Below, in pieces: positions 8,651-16,508 of a stretch of 64,000 bases of DNA; position 1 is the first letter of the stretch; each line of letters starts with the position of its first letter. The notes beneath the pieces were generated by a model that saw only the letters and a program-made list of their open reading frames with translations, had not been told where the DNA came from and did no database searches. The DNA lies in NCBI GenBank assembly GCA_963807235.1, contig CAWEBF010000015.1, forward strand, positions 124,001 through 188,000, in the 5' to 3' direction. Source of the stretch: CAWEBF01 sp963807235 (GTDB taxonomy: Bacteria > Acidobacteriota > Vicinamibacteria > Vicinamibacterales > UBA2999). Position numbers and translations under genes: made by a program.

Positions 8651-8727
8651 TCGCGGACTACCGCTTGCATAACGAAGTAGTCGCTGACTACCGCTCGCAT
8701 AATCGAAGGTAGTCCGCCGACTACGCT
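8615..8727. repeat. 30-32 bp palindrome-bearing tandem repeat
   Basis: Four copies begin at 8615, 8647, 8677 and 8709 (spacings 32, 30, 32). Each contains a palindrome of the form GTAGTC-N3-GACTAC; the outer two vary (the first reads GTGGTC), and the first three are followed by a CCGnTnGCnTAA-like link. The first copy lies in the last codons of the TPR gene and the last touches the stop of the convergent zinc-ribbon gene. It could form bidirectional hairpins between the convergent genes. Confidence 0.85.
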
Positions 8728-9022
8728 ATTCCTCGTAGCTGAACCCGCACTGTTCGCAGGTCCACGTCTTTTCCTGCTTGTACATGTTGCCGCCGCACAT
8801 GTCGCAGACGCGATATTCGCGGCCGTCCTTGTCGAGAAGCGGCTTCTTCTTCGGAGCCTCGTCCTTCTTCTCGCCGGTGTCGGGCGCCGGCTTCTGCTGG
8901 GGTTCCTGCGCCTGAGCCGGAAGCGCGTAGGCCACGCCAACCGCCGCGGCAAACACTGCCGACCCCTTCAAGAATCCTCGACGGTTCACTCGCGTTTTCA
9001 GGTCGTCCTGGAACATCTGCAT
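8726..9022 (-). CDS. Tat-exported small zinc-ribbon/rubredoxin-like protein
   Basis: 98 residues. The N-terminus has a twin-arginine signal (NRRGFLKGSAVFAAAVGVAYALPAQAQ). A Lys/Pro/Glu-rich spacer follows, then a C-terminal two-knuckle metal site C-D-M-C ... C-E-Q-C (RVCDMCGGNMYKQEKTWTCEQCGFSYEE). Tat export implies folding with its metal in the cytoplasm. The CxxC pairs resemble rubredoxin or zinc-ribbon domains, but the 14-residue gap between them is short for rubredoxin, so Zn binding is as likely as a redox Fe centre. It lies convergent to the TPR gene and divergent from pyrH. Start could also be M3 (9016). Confidence 0.8.
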   Translation of the reverse strand: MQMFQDDLKTRVNRRGFLKGSAVFAAAVGVAYALPAQAQEPQQKPAPDTGEKKDEAPKKKPLLDKDGREYRVCDMCGGNMYKQEKTWTCEQCGFSYEE

Positions 9023-9088
9023 GGCCTCCGGCGCCCGCGCCGGCGTCCGGCGGCGTGCTCGAACGATCTTAGCAGACTCGGGCGCCGC

Positions 9089-9094
9089 ATATAA
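9089..9094 (+). promoter_or_regulatory. pyrH -10 box
   Basis: Perfect TATAAT ending 11 bp before the pyrH ATG, so transcription should begin about 4-6 nt upstream of the start codon. No good -35 is seen (TTAGCA at 15-bp spacing is the nearest). No Shine-Dalgarno fits in such a short leader. Confidence 0.6.
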
Positions 9095-9105
9095 TCAAAC
9101 CCTCG

Positions 9106-9843
9106 ATGCCTGCCGATTCCGTGTCGTCCGCAAGTCCCATTTACAAACGAGTGCTCCTGAAACTGTCGGGCGAAGCCCTGATGGGAGAACAGCAATTCGG
9201 CGTGGACCCAGCCGTGGTCACGCGAATCGCCCGCGACGTCGGCGAGCTGCAGAGGCTGGGGGTGGAAACGGCCATCGTCATCGGGGGCGGCAACATTTTC
9301 CGGGGCCTGGCGGCCAGCGCGCGGGGCATGGATCGGGCCACCGCCGACTACATGGGCATGCTGGGCACCGTCATCAACGGCCTGGCCCTGCAGGACGCGC
9401 TCGAGCAGCAGAACGTGGTCACGCGCGTCGTGACTGCCATCGAGATGCGCGCGGTGGCCGAGCCATTCATCAGGCGGCGCGCGATTCGCCACCTGGAGAA
9501 GGGCCGCGTGGTCATCTTCGCGGCCGGCACCGGCAACCCCTACTTCACCACCGACACCGCGGCCGCGCTGCGCGCGATGGAGATCCGGGCCGAGGTGATC
9601 CTGAAGGGCACGAAAGTGGACGGTGTCTACTCCGCCGATCCGTTCGTGGACCCCACGGCCACGAAATACCCCACGATCTCCTACCTGCAGGTGCTGGAGC
9701 GGCAGCTGCGCGTCATGGACGCCACGGCCATCTCGCTGTGCATGGACAACAAGCTGCCGATTGTCGTATTCAATCTGCGGCAGCCTGGCAGCATCCGGCA
9801 GGTCGTCATGGGCGAGCCTGTCGGAACCACCGTCACCGTTTGA
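9106..9843 (+). CDS. pyrH: UMP kinase
   Basis: Phosphorylates UMP to UDP in pyrimidine nucleotide synthesis; hexameric amino-acid-kinase fold. Motifs: YKRVLLKLSGEALMG (phosphate-binding Lys), IVIGGGNIFRG, RATADYMGMLGTVINGLALQ (UMP site) and FAAGTGNPYFTTDTAAALRA. At 245 residues it is normal, with a 10-residue N-terminal extension before YKRVLL. It is usually the third gene of rpsB-tsf-pyrH-frr; here two extra genes separate it from tsf and it has its own promoter. Confidence 0.98.
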   Translation: MPADSVSSASPIYKRVLLKLSGEALMGEQQFGVDPAVVTRIARDVGELQRLGVETAIVIGGGNIFRGLAASARGMDRATADYMGMLGTVINGLALQDALEQQNVVTRVVTAIEMRAVAEPFIRRRAIRHLEKGRVVIFAAGTGNPYFTTDTAAALRAMEIRAEVILKGTKVDGVYSADPFVDPTATKYPTISYLQVLERQLRVMDATAISLCMDNKLPIVVFNLRQPGSIRQVVMGEPVGTTVTV

Positions 9844-9850
9844 GCTCTGA

Positions 9851-9873
9851 CCCGCCGGCTCACAGCCGGCGGG
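9851..9873. other. Perfect 10-bp hairpin between pyrH and frr
   Basis: CCCGCCGGCT and its complement AGCCGGCGGG flank a CAC loop. No T-run follows, so it is an RNA-stability or attenuation hairpin rather than a classic terminator. Confidence 0.6.
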
Positions 9874-9891
9874 CGTCTTCACGAGAGGCGT

Positions 9892-10461
9892 ATGGACTTC
9901 AACGATCTGAAAGGCCTGTTCTCCGAGATCACCACCCGCATGAACGGCGCCGTGGATCGCGTGCGCAAGGACATGGCCAGCGTCCGGACGGGACGCGCGT
10001 CGGTGAGCCTGCTCGATCACGTGCACGTGGAGGCCTACGGCTCGAAGATGCCGCTCAACCAGGTCGCGACGCTCTCGGTGCCGGAGCCCGCGCTCATCGT
10101 CGTTCAGCCCTTCGATCCGTCGCTCATGGCCGCCGTGGAGCGTGGCATCCGCGTCTCCGATCTCGGTCTCAACCCGTCGAACGACGGCAAGGTGGTGCGG
10201 GTGCCGATTCCGTCGCTCACCGATGAACGGCGCAAGGAGCTGTCACGCCACGTGCACAAGCAGGCCGAGGAAGGACGCAACGGCGTCCGGCTGATCCGCC
10301 GGGACGCCAACGAGCGGCTCAAGAAGCTGCTGAAGGACCACAAGATCTCGGAGGACGACGAGCGGAAGGGCCTGGAGACCGTCCAGAAGGTCACGGACGA
10401 GCACGTGAAGCAGATCGACGAGTTGCAGAAGAAGAAGGACGGGGAATTGCTGGGGCACTAG
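9892..10461 (+). CDS. frr: Ribosome recycling factor
   Basis: Splits post-termination ribosomes with EF-G. Full length (189 residues). Signatures: MNGAVDRVRKDMASVRTGRASVSLLDHVHVEAYGSKMPLNQVATL, near-invariant FDPSLM, NDGKVVRVPIPSLTDERRKEL and a C-terminal coiled-coil three-helix stem (ERLKKLLKDHKISEDDERKG). It follows pyrH by 48 bp. Confidence 0.98.
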   Translation: MDFNDLKGLFSEITTRMNGAVDRVRKDMASVRTGRASVSLLDHVHVEAYGSKMPLNQVATLSVPEPALIVVQPFDPSLMAAVERGIRVSDLGLNPSNDGKVVRVPIPSLTDERRKELSRHVHKQAEEGRNGVRLIRRDANERLKKLLKDHKISEDDERKGLETVQKVTDEHVKQIDELQKKKDGELLGH

Positions 10462-10477
10462 AGACGAACCAGCCTCA

Positions 10478-10512
10478 GTCTCCGGTCTTCAGTCTTCGGT
10501 CTCCGGTCCTCC
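10478..10512. repeat. Heptanucleotide array, GTCTCCG type (left of pair)
   Basis: Five heptamers in register: GTCTCCG, GTCTTCA, GTCTTCG, GTCTCCG, GTCCTCC. It is the inverse complement, with point changes, of the CTGGAGA array at 10994-11014, so the two flank the gene at 10556-10984 as an inverted pair about 480 bp apart. Confidence 0.85.
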
Positions 10513-10555
10513 AACCCGCGTCGCGGCGGCTTCGGTTCCACGTGCCAAAACCACC

Positions 10556-10984
10556 CTACTGCTCTTTGAGCACGTACGTGACGACCTTACCAACGACGCC
10601 GTTTGAGAACGCGTGGTCGCCGATTGCGAATGTCAATTCGCTGAGTCGCCCAGTGTCCCACAGGCGACGATAGTCGGCCTCAATCTCCTTCATCGTGTTC
10701 TCCCCGAAGGGAACCCACACGCCATCAAGTGGCCTGCTCGCCCTTAACTGGACATAGCGTCGATAAACCTGCGGGACGAACTGTGTTCCGTCATCCTGCG
10801 TCAGGCACGGTGCGGCCATTAACACAACGGGTCCGGAACCAGTCGGTGGCAACACATCTGGAATGGCCACGCTGCTGCCACAGACGATCACGGTCGTGAA
10901 TGAGGCCGCCCTTGCGGCACATGCGATAGCAACAAGGGGCAACAGCGACGCGAGACCAGTCAGGCAAACGAGTCTTTTGACCAT
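10556..10984 (-). CDS. Secreted single-domain POTRA-like protein
   Basis: 142 residues with a clear signal peptide (MVKRLVCLTGLASLLPLVAIACAARAA). The mature part ends PFGENTMKEIEADYRRLWDTGRLSELTFAIGDHAFSNGVVGKVVTYVLKEQ. The pattern of a helix with YRRLWDTG, then a strand, then NGVVGKxVTY resembles a POTRA repeat of BamA-type proteins, where a polar helix precedes a V-x-Y-x-L-K-E strand. No barrel follows, so this is an orphan domain; it might bind an Omp85 protein or be a relic. The assignment rests on visual similarity only. Flanked on both sides by inverted heptad arrays. Confidence 0.5.
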   Translation of the reverse strand: MVKRLVCLTGLASLLPLVAIACAARAASFTTVIVCGSSVAIPDVLPPTGSGPVVLMAAPCLTQDDGTQFVPQVYRRYVQLRASRPLDGVWVPFGENTMKEIEADYRRLWDTGRLSELTFAIGDHAFSNGVVGKVVTYVLKEQ

Positions 10985-10993
10985 TGCATCCTA

Positions 10994-11014
10994 CTGGAGA
11001 CTGGAGACTGGAGA
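10994..11014. repeat. Heptanucleotide array, CTGGAGA type (right of pair)
   Basis: Three identical copies of CTGGAGA followed by a decayed CTGAAAT whose last base is the pfkA stop boundary (11021). Inverted relative to 10478-10512. Confidence 0.9.
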
Positions 11015-11020
11015 CTGAAA

Positions 11021-12103
11021 TCAATCCCCGAAAGACACGCCCAGCGCGCGGGCGGTCTGCAGCAGGTCGTAGTCGAGCGGGACGGTCTTGGTCTTCCCCA
11101 CCACTTCGCCGATCGGGATCGGCACGATGTCGGGCGGGTTGTTCGCCACCATCTTCCCGAACTGACCGCGGAGGATCAGCTCAACCGCCTTGCCGCCGAA
11201 TCGCGTCGCCAGCGCCCGGTCGAACGCCGTCGGCGCGCCGCCGCGCTGCAGGTGGCCAAGGACCACGTGCCGCGTCTCCTTGCCCGTCAGCCGCTCCACC
11301 GCGTCCGCGCAGACTTTGCCCGCGCCTCCCAGCCGCTCGGCGTGGCCGCCGTGCGCGGCCGCCAGAATCGTCCGGCCCTGGTGCTTCACGATGGCGCCCT
11401 CGGCCACCACGACGATGCTGAAGCGCGCGCCAAGCTCGTCGCGCTTGAGGATGCTTTCCGCCACCTTCTCCGGCTCGTAGGGGATCTCCGGGATCAGAAT
11501 CACGTCGGCGCCGCCGGCCACGCCGCCGTGCAGCGCAATCCAGCCGGCGTTGCGGCCCATCACCTCGACCACCATCACGCGCCGGTGGGCCTCGGCCGTC
11601 GTGTGCAGCCGGTCGATGGCGTCGGTGGCGAAGCTGACGGCGGTGTCGAAGCCGAAGCAACTCGTCGTGCCCACGATGTCGTTGTCGATGGTCTTCGGCA
11701 CGCACACCAGCGGGATGCCGAGCTTGTAGAACTCGTAGGAGATGCCCAGCGTGCCGTCGCCCCCGATGCACACAAGGGCATCGAGCTCCATCCTGTGGAA
11801 CATCTCCAGCACGCGGTCCGCGTAGTTGAACGTGCCTTCCGGCGTCTCAATCGGCACCGCGAACGGGTTGCCGCGGTTGACGGTCCCCAGGATGGTGCCG
11901 CCCAGGCGCAGGATGCCCGTGACGTCCTTGGGGCCGAGGGGCCGCGCCATGTCCGAATAGATGAGGCCGTCGAAGCTGTTCTCGAGACCGAGGACCGAGA
12001 CGCCCGCGTTGCAGGCGGTCTTCACCACGGCGCGGATCACCGCGTTGAGGCCGGGAGCGTCGCCACCCCCGGTCAGGACGCCGATTTTGTTGACTGCTGA
12101 CAT
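11021..12103 (-). CDS. pfkA: 6-phosphofructokinase (phosphoryl donor uncertain)
   Basis: Phosphorylates fructose-6-P in glycolysis. PFK-fold motifs: VLTGGGDAPGLNAVIRA, CIGGDGTLG, VPKTIDNDIVGT, EVMGRNAGWIAL, LGHLQRGGAPTAFDR. The first selector position (GGDG) is ATP-type, while the second (PKTIDND) has the Lys usual for PPi-dependent enzymes, so the donor cannot be read from sequence. It fits the mixed group III PFKs. The ATG at 12103 is preferred over GTG 12121 because a TATAGT box overlaps the latter. About 360 residues is normal for this group. Confidence 0.93.
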   Translation of the reverse strand: MSAVNKIGVLTGGGDAPGLNAVIRAVVKTACNAGVSVLGLENSFDGLIYSDMARPLGPKDVTGILRLGGTILGTVNRGNPFAVPIETPEGTFNYADRVLEMFHRMELDALVCIGGDGTLGISYEFYKLGIPLVCVPKTIDNDIVGTTSCFGFDTAVSFATDAIDRLHTTAEAHRRVMVVEVMGRNAGWIALHGGVAGGADVILIPEIPYEPEKVAESILKRDELGARFSIVVVAEGAIVKHQGRTILAAAHGGHAERLGGAGKVCADAVERLTGKETRHVVLGHLQRGGAPTAFDRALATRFGGKAVELILRGQFGKMVANNPPDIVPIPIGEVVGKTKTVPLDYDLLQTARALGVSFGD

Positions 12104-12119
12104 CCGGGCCGCATCGCTC

Positions 12120-12125
12120 ACTATA
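12120..12125 (-). promoter_or_regulatory. pfkA -10 box
   Basis: TATAGT on the minus strand, 16 bp before ATG 12103, predicting a leader of about 10 nt. No consensus -35 is seen. Confidence 0.45.
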
Positions 12126-12175
12126 TCGGGTTCCTTCGCACGCTTCGTGACGAGGCCCGCGTCGCTTCCGCGTCG

Positions 12176-12205
12176 TTGATGGCGTTTTCGAGCGCGTGTT
12201 ACACT
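12176..12205 (+). promoter_or_regulatory. Promoter of tRNA-Ala
   Basis: TTGATG (12176-12181), 18-bp spacer, TACACT (12200-12205); start expected near 12212, about 58 bp before the mature tRNA. Confidence 0.55.
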
Positions 12206-12269
12206 CGCTTTCTTGAGGTGTGCGTGCGGCGCGGAGCCCGCACGGCCGCTTCGCCGAGCGTCGAGACGT

Positions 12270-12345
<76 letters not shown>

Positions 12346-12531
12346 ATTCCGCTCCGGCATTTTTCCCACCTTCGCACCAGACCTTCCCAAGTCAGGACCA
12401 CGAAAGGCACCGCGCGGTCTGACTTTCCGGCGTCGCAGTGCTGTAAGTCTCTCGTTGCTCGATAGTTACACGCTCTCGTCAGACTGGTGCGGTCCTTGCG
12501 TTTGTGCAGGGCAGCTGTTGCACCCTTGTGC

Positions 12532-12589
12532 GACGGGTTGGTCCGGGCGCCTCCAGCGCAACGCCTCATGGTCGCCTCACCAACCCGTC
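12532..12589. repeat. 11-bp inverted repeat downstream of tRNA-Ala
   Basis: GACGGGTTGGT (12532-12542) and ACCAACCCGTC (12579-12589) pair perfectly around a 36-nt loop. The 293 bp between the tRNA and the next gene contain nothing else recognisable: no integrase remnant and no clear direct repeat of the tRNA 3' end. Confidence 0.6.
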
Positions 12590-12638
12590 GCCGTTCTTCC
12601 CCGTCATAGACCAGCCCCACGAATCGAGACAGAATGGC

Positions 12639-13933
12639 ATGCGACCGTTGCCGCCATTCGCAGGGATTTCGCTCGGGCGCGCTCACACCCTCGCGTCGCA
12701 CGTCGCCGAGGACGTTCGCCGAACCGGAGCGCCGATCGATCAGCTGACCCCCGTCGGAAGCCTGCGCCGCTATGCGCCGTCGGTGGATCGCGTGGCGCTG
12801 CTGGCCACGGCGCCTGCGGACAGGCACACGGACGTGCTCGATGCGCTGGCACACCTCTCGGGGAGGGCGACGGTGCTCAGCCGTTCGGCTTCCCGAATCG
12901 CGATCGTCACCGACCGGGGCCCCATCGAAGTGTTCATCACCACGCCTGATGATGCCGGCGCTGCGCTGGCGTGGTACACCGGCGCAGATGCGCACGTACA
13001 GCGTCTGCAGGTGCGCGCGAAGGGCCGGGGGCTGGTGTTCGATGAGGGCACGCTGACCGACGCGGGCCGGGCCGTGCCGTGCCCGACCGAGGACGACCTG
13101 TACCGCCACTTGGGACTGCGCTATGTGGCGCCGGAGCTGCGGGAAGGCGGCGACGAGATCGAAGCGGCCGAACAGGACAGGCTCCCTCAACTGCTGGCGG
13201 CGCTGCACATGCGCGGCGATCTCCACTCGCACACCCGTTGGAGCGACGGCCGCGACTCGGTCGAGCAGATGGTGCAGGCAGCCCGGCAGCTCGGGTACCG
13301 AGTACTTCGCCATCACCGACCACTCCGAGCGCAGCGCCGCGTCCCGCACCCTGGCCCGCGATCAAGTGGGCCTCCAGGCCGCTGGAGATCCAGGCGGCGC
13401 GTGAACGCGTGCCCGGCATCGAGGTGCTGCACGGCGTGGAGGTGGACATCATGCCCGACGGCAGCCTGGACTTCGACGACGAGCTGTTGGCCGGCTTCGA
13501 CATCGTGCTGGCCTCGCTGCACGACGACGCCGGACACGACGGACCGCGGCTCCTCGACCGGTACCTCCGCGCGATCGCTCACCCCCTCGTCAACGTGATC
13601 ACGCACCCGTCCAACCGGACGCCCGGCGGCTATGCGGGCTACGACCTGGACTACGACCGGCTGTTCGACGCGGCCGCCGCGACCGGCACCGCATTGGAGG
13701 TGGACGGTTCCCCGGGGCACCTGGACCTCGACGGGGACCTGGCCCGGCGGGCCGTCGACCTCGGCGTGACGCTGGTTGTGGACAGCGACGCCCACCGGAC
13801 CGATTTGCTGGCCCGCCAGCTCCAGTTTGGGGTGGGCACTGCCCGTCGCGGGTGGGTGGAGCCGCGACATGTGCTGAATACCCAAGGGATCGCAGCGGTT
13901 CGCGCCTTCGTTAAGGCGAAGCGCGACCGCTGA
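12639..13933 (+). pseudogene. Degenerate PolX-like/PHP-domain protein with two frameshifts
   Basis: Paralogue of the PolX at 24956. It lacks the N-terminal helix-hairpin-helix region and starts in the palm (MRPLPPFAGISLGRAHTLAS; PVGSLRRYAPSVDRVALLAT). The catalytic GDVDLL of PolX is replaced by SVDRVALL and the third acidic strand VDLRV by IEVFI, so nucleotidyl transfer looks lost. The PHP part keeps metal residues (RGDLHSHTRWSDGRDS, ITDHSER, HGVEVDIMPDGS, LASLHDD, VDSDAH). Frameshifts near 13299 (extra C) and near 13377 must be bridged to join PHP pieces. It is either a decaying gene or a PHP phosphoesterase with two consensus errors. Confidence 0.75.
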
Positions 13934-13938
13934 GCCCG

Positions 13939-13973
13939 GGCTCCAGGCTCCGGGCTCCAGGCTCCAGGCCTGC
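13939..13973. repeat. Heptanucleotide array, GGCTCCA type
   Basis: GGCTCCA, GGCTCCG, GGCTCCA, GGCTCCA, then decaying GGCCTGC. It begins 6 bp after the stop of the PolX-like gene and precedes lolA. Confidence 0.9.
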
Positions 13974-14014
13974 CGTGCTAAGTTAGTTCTGCCAGCGAAG
14001 CCACGAGCACATTG

Positions 14015-14692
14015 ATGAAACGTCTGGGTGTCGCCGTCGCAGTTTTCGCCGTCGCCACCCAGCTGGGGCTGGCGCAGCAGCCGGCGCCGGGTGCCGGCGC
14101 CGGTACGGCCGACGCGCTGGCCAAGGCCCTCGACGCACGCTACAAGACCGTCCGCGACTTCTCGGCGGACTTCGTTCAAAGCTACCGGGGTGGCGCGCTT
14201 CGCACCAAGTCCACCGAGCGGGGCTCGGTCAAGATCCGGAAACCAGGGCTGATGCGCTGGTTGTACGCCTCCCCCGAGAAGAAGGAATTCGTGTCCGACG
14301 GACACTCCATCTACTCCTATTTTCCCGCGGACAGGCAGGTGATGGTCAGCCGCGTCCCGGCCGACCTCGAGTCCACGACGCCGGCGCTCTTTCTGGCCGG
14401 CAAGGCGGATATCGCGCGCGACTTCGCCGCGGAATTCGCGCCGAGCCCGGTGGAGGGCAAGATCGGACTCAAGCTCACCCCCCGGCGGCCTGAAGCGAAC
14501 GTGGACTACTTCATCGTGGCCACGGAGCGGCCGGGGCTGCAGATCCTCGGGCTCGCCGCTCGCGACGCCCAGGGGGGCGATTCGACCATCGTCTTTTCGA
14601 ACCTGAAGGAAAATCAGGGAATATCCGATAAGGAGTTCACCTTCCGCATCCCCAAGGGTGTGGACGTGGTCACCAATGGCTCGGGCAAATAA
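14015..14692 (+). CDS. lolA: LolA-like outer-membrane lipoprotein carrier
   Basis: Periplasmic chaperone that shuttles lipoproteins from LolCDE to the outer membrane. Signal peptide MKRLGVAVAVFAVATQLGLAQQ. The half-barrel fold is recognisable from ARYKTVRDFSADFVQSY, RGSVKIRKPGLMRWLYASPEKKEFVSDG (conserved P-G-x-x-R-W), YSYFPADRQVMV, and DSTIVFSNLKENQGISDKEFTFRIPKGVDVV at the end. ATG 14015 chosen; TTG 14012 immediately precedes it. 225 residues. The next gene, a lipoprotein, overlaps its 3' end, so the carrier and a probable client are co-expressed. Confidence 0.9.
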   Translation: MKRLGVAVAVFAVATQLGLAQQPAPGAGAGTADALAKALDARYKTVRDFSADFVQSYRGGALRTKSTERGSVKIRKPGLMRWLYASPEKKEFVSDGHSIYSYFPADRQVMVSRVPADLESTTPALFLAGKADIARDFAAEFAPSPVEGKIGLKLTPRRPEANVDYFIVATERPGLQILGLAARDAQGGDSTIVFSNLKENQGISDKEFTFRIPKGVDVVTNGSGK

Positions 14693-16508
14693 CAGAATCG
14701 CGGCGGTGGCCGTCCTGGCGGCCCTGCTGGCGGGCTGCGCCGCCTCGGGCGCCATGCGGGCTGGCCGGCAGGCCGAACGCCTGGATGACCACGACCGCGC
14801 GGTCGTGGAATACACGCGTGCCCTGCGCGAGAACCCCGACAGTCTCGACGCCCGCCTGGCCCTCGACAGGGCCAAGATTCGCGCCTCGCTGGAGCACTAT
14901 GGACGGGGACGGCGGCTGAGCAACGCGGGCCGTCTGGAAGAGGCGCTCGTCGAACTGCAGATGGCCTCGGAGCTCAACCCGGGCAACGGCGATGTCGACC
15001 AGGAGCTGGGCAGCGTCCGCAGCCAGCTGCGCAACAAGGTCGCAGTGGCCCGTGAGGGCAAGACGCAGCTGGAGACGCTGATCGATCGCACCCGCAGCAT
15101 GGAGGCAGCGGGCAACGACCTGCCCGACGACGCGAAGCTGCCGGCCTCGGTGACGTTCCGCGATGCGACCAGCCGCGACGTCTTCACGGCGCTGGCGCGA
15201 TTCTCCAACGTCAACGTGACCTTCGACCCGACGTTCCGCGATCAGCCGATCACCATCGACCTTCGCGACAGCACGCTGGAAGCGGCGCTGCAGGCGGTGT
15301 CCACCGCCACGCGAAGCTTCTACCGCGTCACCGCTCCGCGCACCATCACCGTCGTGCCCGACACGCCGGCCAAACGTCGCGAGTACCAGGAGGAGGTGCT
15401 GCGGACCTTCTACCTGAGCAACGCGGACCTGAAGGAAACCCTCGATCTGCTGCGCATCGTCGTGGACCTGCGCCGCGTGGCCGCCGTGGCCGCGACCAAC
15501 GCCATCTCGATCAAGGACACGCCCGAGCGCGTCGCCGCGGCCGGACGCCTGATCTCGGCGATCGACAAGGCCCGGCCCGAGGTCGTGATCGACATCGAGC
15601 TGCTGGAAGTGGACCGCACGCGGCTGCGGGAGTTTGGTCTTCAGCTCGCGTCGCCCGGTTCTCCGGGGATCGACGGCGTGGTCTCGGTGCAACCCGACCC
15701 GACGACGCTGCGCGACCTCCGGAACCTGACGCAGGCCAATGTCTTCCTCAGCAACCTCCCCAGCCTGTATTTCCGGCTGCTCAAGCAGGATGGCAACACC
15801 CGCACGCTGGCGAACCCGCAGCTGCGGACGTCGGAAGGTATCGCGGCGACCGCGCGGTTCGGCGAACGCGTGCCGGTGCCGGTCACCACGTTCGCGCCGA
15901 TCGCCACCGGTGGCGTGGCGCAGCAGCCGATCACGTCGTTCAACTACGAAAACATCGGCGTGAACATCGACATCACGCCACGCACCCACCACGACGACGA
16001 GGTGTCGCTGGCGCTGCGCATCGAAGTCAGCAGCATCTCCGGCACGGGCTTCGGCGGACTGCCGACGTTCGGCAATCGCTCGATCAACACCGTGATCCGA
16101 CTGCGCGACGGCGAGACCAACCTCCTCGCCGGTCTGATTCGCGATGAGGAGCGGCAGGTGTTGTCCGGGATACCTGGCTTGAGCGATCTCCCGATCGTGG
16201 GCCGCCTGTTCGCCCACTCGAAGCGGGAGACGCAGGAAACCGACATCGTGATGACGCTGACGCCGCGCATCGTGCGGGTGCTGGAGCTGACCGAGGAGGA
16301 CCTGCGGCCCTTCCGCGTCGGCCGCGAGGGCGACGGCGGCGGCTTCGCGATCGACCTCCCCGTGCCCGTGGTGATCCCGCCGGCGACCCCCGTCCCGCAG
16401 CCCGGGCCGGCGCCCACGACCCCTGCGGCCCCGGCAGCACCGGCACCGCCGGCCGGCCGCCAGGGCGGCCCCGCCCCGGCGGCGCCCATCACGCCCCCGG
16501 GCCGTTAG
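14676..16508 (+). CDS. TPR-secretin lipoprotein (GspD/PilQ superfamily)
   Basis: 610 residues. Lipoprotein signal with lipobox LLAGC (Cys 21). TPR-like helices (about 35-130: LDDHDRAVVEYTRALRENPD, GRLEEALVELQMASELNPG), a secretin N-domain (FSNVNVTFDPTFRDQPITID), an N0/N1-like domain (LRTFYLSNADLKETLDLLRI), then the secretin core (QPITSFNYENIGVNIDITPR, TNLLAGLIRDEERQVLSGIPGLSDLPIVGRLFAH, ETDIVMTLTPRIVR). The last 80 residues are Pro/Ala-rich. It is distinct from PilQ at the left edge; the N-terminal TPR could stand in for a pilotin. No gspE/F/G neighbours are present, so the secretion system it serves is unknown. Overlaps lolA by 17 bp. Confidence 0.9.
   Translation: MARANNRIAAVAVLAALLAGCAASGAMRAGRQAERLDDHDRAVVEYTRALRENPDSLDARLALDRAKIRASLEHYGRGRRLSNAGRLEEALVELQMASELNPGNGDVDQELGSVRSQLRNKVAVAREGKTQLETLIDRTRSMEAAGNDLPDDAKLPASVTFRDATSRDVFTALARFSNVNVTFDPTFRDQPITIDLRDSTLEAALQAVSTATRSFYRVTAPRTITVVPDTPAKRREYQEEVLRTFYLSNADLKETLDLLRIVVDLRRVAAVAATNAISIKDTPERVAAAGRLISAIDKARPEVVIDIELLEVDRTRLREFGLQLASPGSPGIDGVVSVQPDPTTLRDLRNLTQANVFLSNLPSLYFRLLKQDGNTRTLANPQLRTSEGIAATARFGERVPVPVTTFAPIATGGVAQQPITSFNYENIGVNIDITPRTHHDDEVSLALRIEVSSISGTGFGGLPTFGNRSINTVIRLRDGETNLLAGLIRDEERQVLSGIPGLSDLPIVGRLFAHSKRETQETDIVMTLTPRIVRVLELTEEDLRPFRVGREGDGGGFAIDLPVPVVIPPATPVPQPGPAPTTPAAPAAPAPPAGRQGGPAPAAPITPPGR

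Noticed and set aside
8615..8727. Possible CRISPR array
   Set aside because: Units are contiguous palindromic repeats with no distinct spacers, and no cas genes are present.
14670..16217. 515-codon minus-strand frame opposite the secretin gene
   Set aside because: Pure shadow of a convincing secretin; Arg/His-rich composition.
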